From positions 58,377-95,876 of the forward strand of contig CAUYUJ010020548.1 of assembly GCA_963575745.1 (NCBI GenBank): a stretch of 37,500 nt of DNA. The letters run 5' to 3'. The position numbers and the translations under genes were made by a program. This stretch comes from Prorocentrum cordatum. Lineage: Eukaryota; Sar; Dinophyceae; Prorocentrales; Prorocentraceae. How positions within the stretch are numbered: position 1 is the first letter of the stretch; each line of letters opens with the position of its first letter. The notes under the pieces are model-generated. The model did no database searches and was not told where the DNA came from. It saw only the letters and a program-made list of their open reading frames with translations. Shown here piece by piece: positions 37,441-37,500 of this stretch.

Positions 37441-37500
37441 AAAGGGAGGAGGGAGAAGGAGGAACAGGCAGAGGAGGAGGAGGAGGAGGAGGAGGAGGAG
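37441..37500. repeat. GGA/GAG microsatellite, runs off the window
   Basis: GAGGAGGAGG to the last base; full length unknown. Confidence 0.85.

Overview
The window looks like nuclear DNA of a core dinoflagellate. It is strongly GC-rich apart from its microsatellites and has no prokaryotic operons or Shine-Dalgarno spacing. It carries a relic of the dinoflagellate trans-spliced leader, a fragment of a protein family I know only from dinoflagellate gene models, a decayed APE-type LINE, and many families of short terminal-inverted-repeat (TIR) elements of the kind reported as introners in these genomes. A Prorocentrum-like source would fit the GC content and repeat load, but I cannot fix the genus.

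Layout. 1-1200: GC-rich minisatellites. 1262-2033: a two-exon protein-coding fragment ending in an RCC1-like repeat. 2160-5390: a mosaic of short dispersed elements, including element D inserted into element C. 5830-6830: a kilobase of TATG microsatellite. 6990-12560: GGA tracts alternating with at least nine element families, including element B inserted into element T. 13138-14335: a 73-bp satellite. 14570-15110: CTC tracts. 15882-16382: a foldback element abutting a spliced-leader relic and a small intronless secreted cysteine-rich protein. 16606-22446: more copies of the same families. 22690-24690: several different simple or degenerate satellites. 24955-27945: two long GAT-class arrays in opposite orientation around a minisatellite. 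28328-29835: elements inside a 21-bp minisatellite. 30145-33495: the dead LINE. 33546-37115: two tandem macro-units, each with a 102-bp satellite and a shared unique tail.

Few genes can be supported. The best is the secreted protein at 16092-16382, apparently a retrocopy of a trans-spliced mRNA. The partial exons at 1262-2033 are convincing as a family member but not as an intact gene. No set of genes works together as a pathway. What is notable is the dispersed-element layer: about seventeen families of roughly 120-310 bp, most with long imperfect TIRs. Several copies are bounded by 5-bp or longer direct repeats, and two clear nesting events give relative ages. I compared copies by eye. Family letters (A, B, C...) are local names only, and boundaries not fixed by a direct repeat may be off by about 10 bp.
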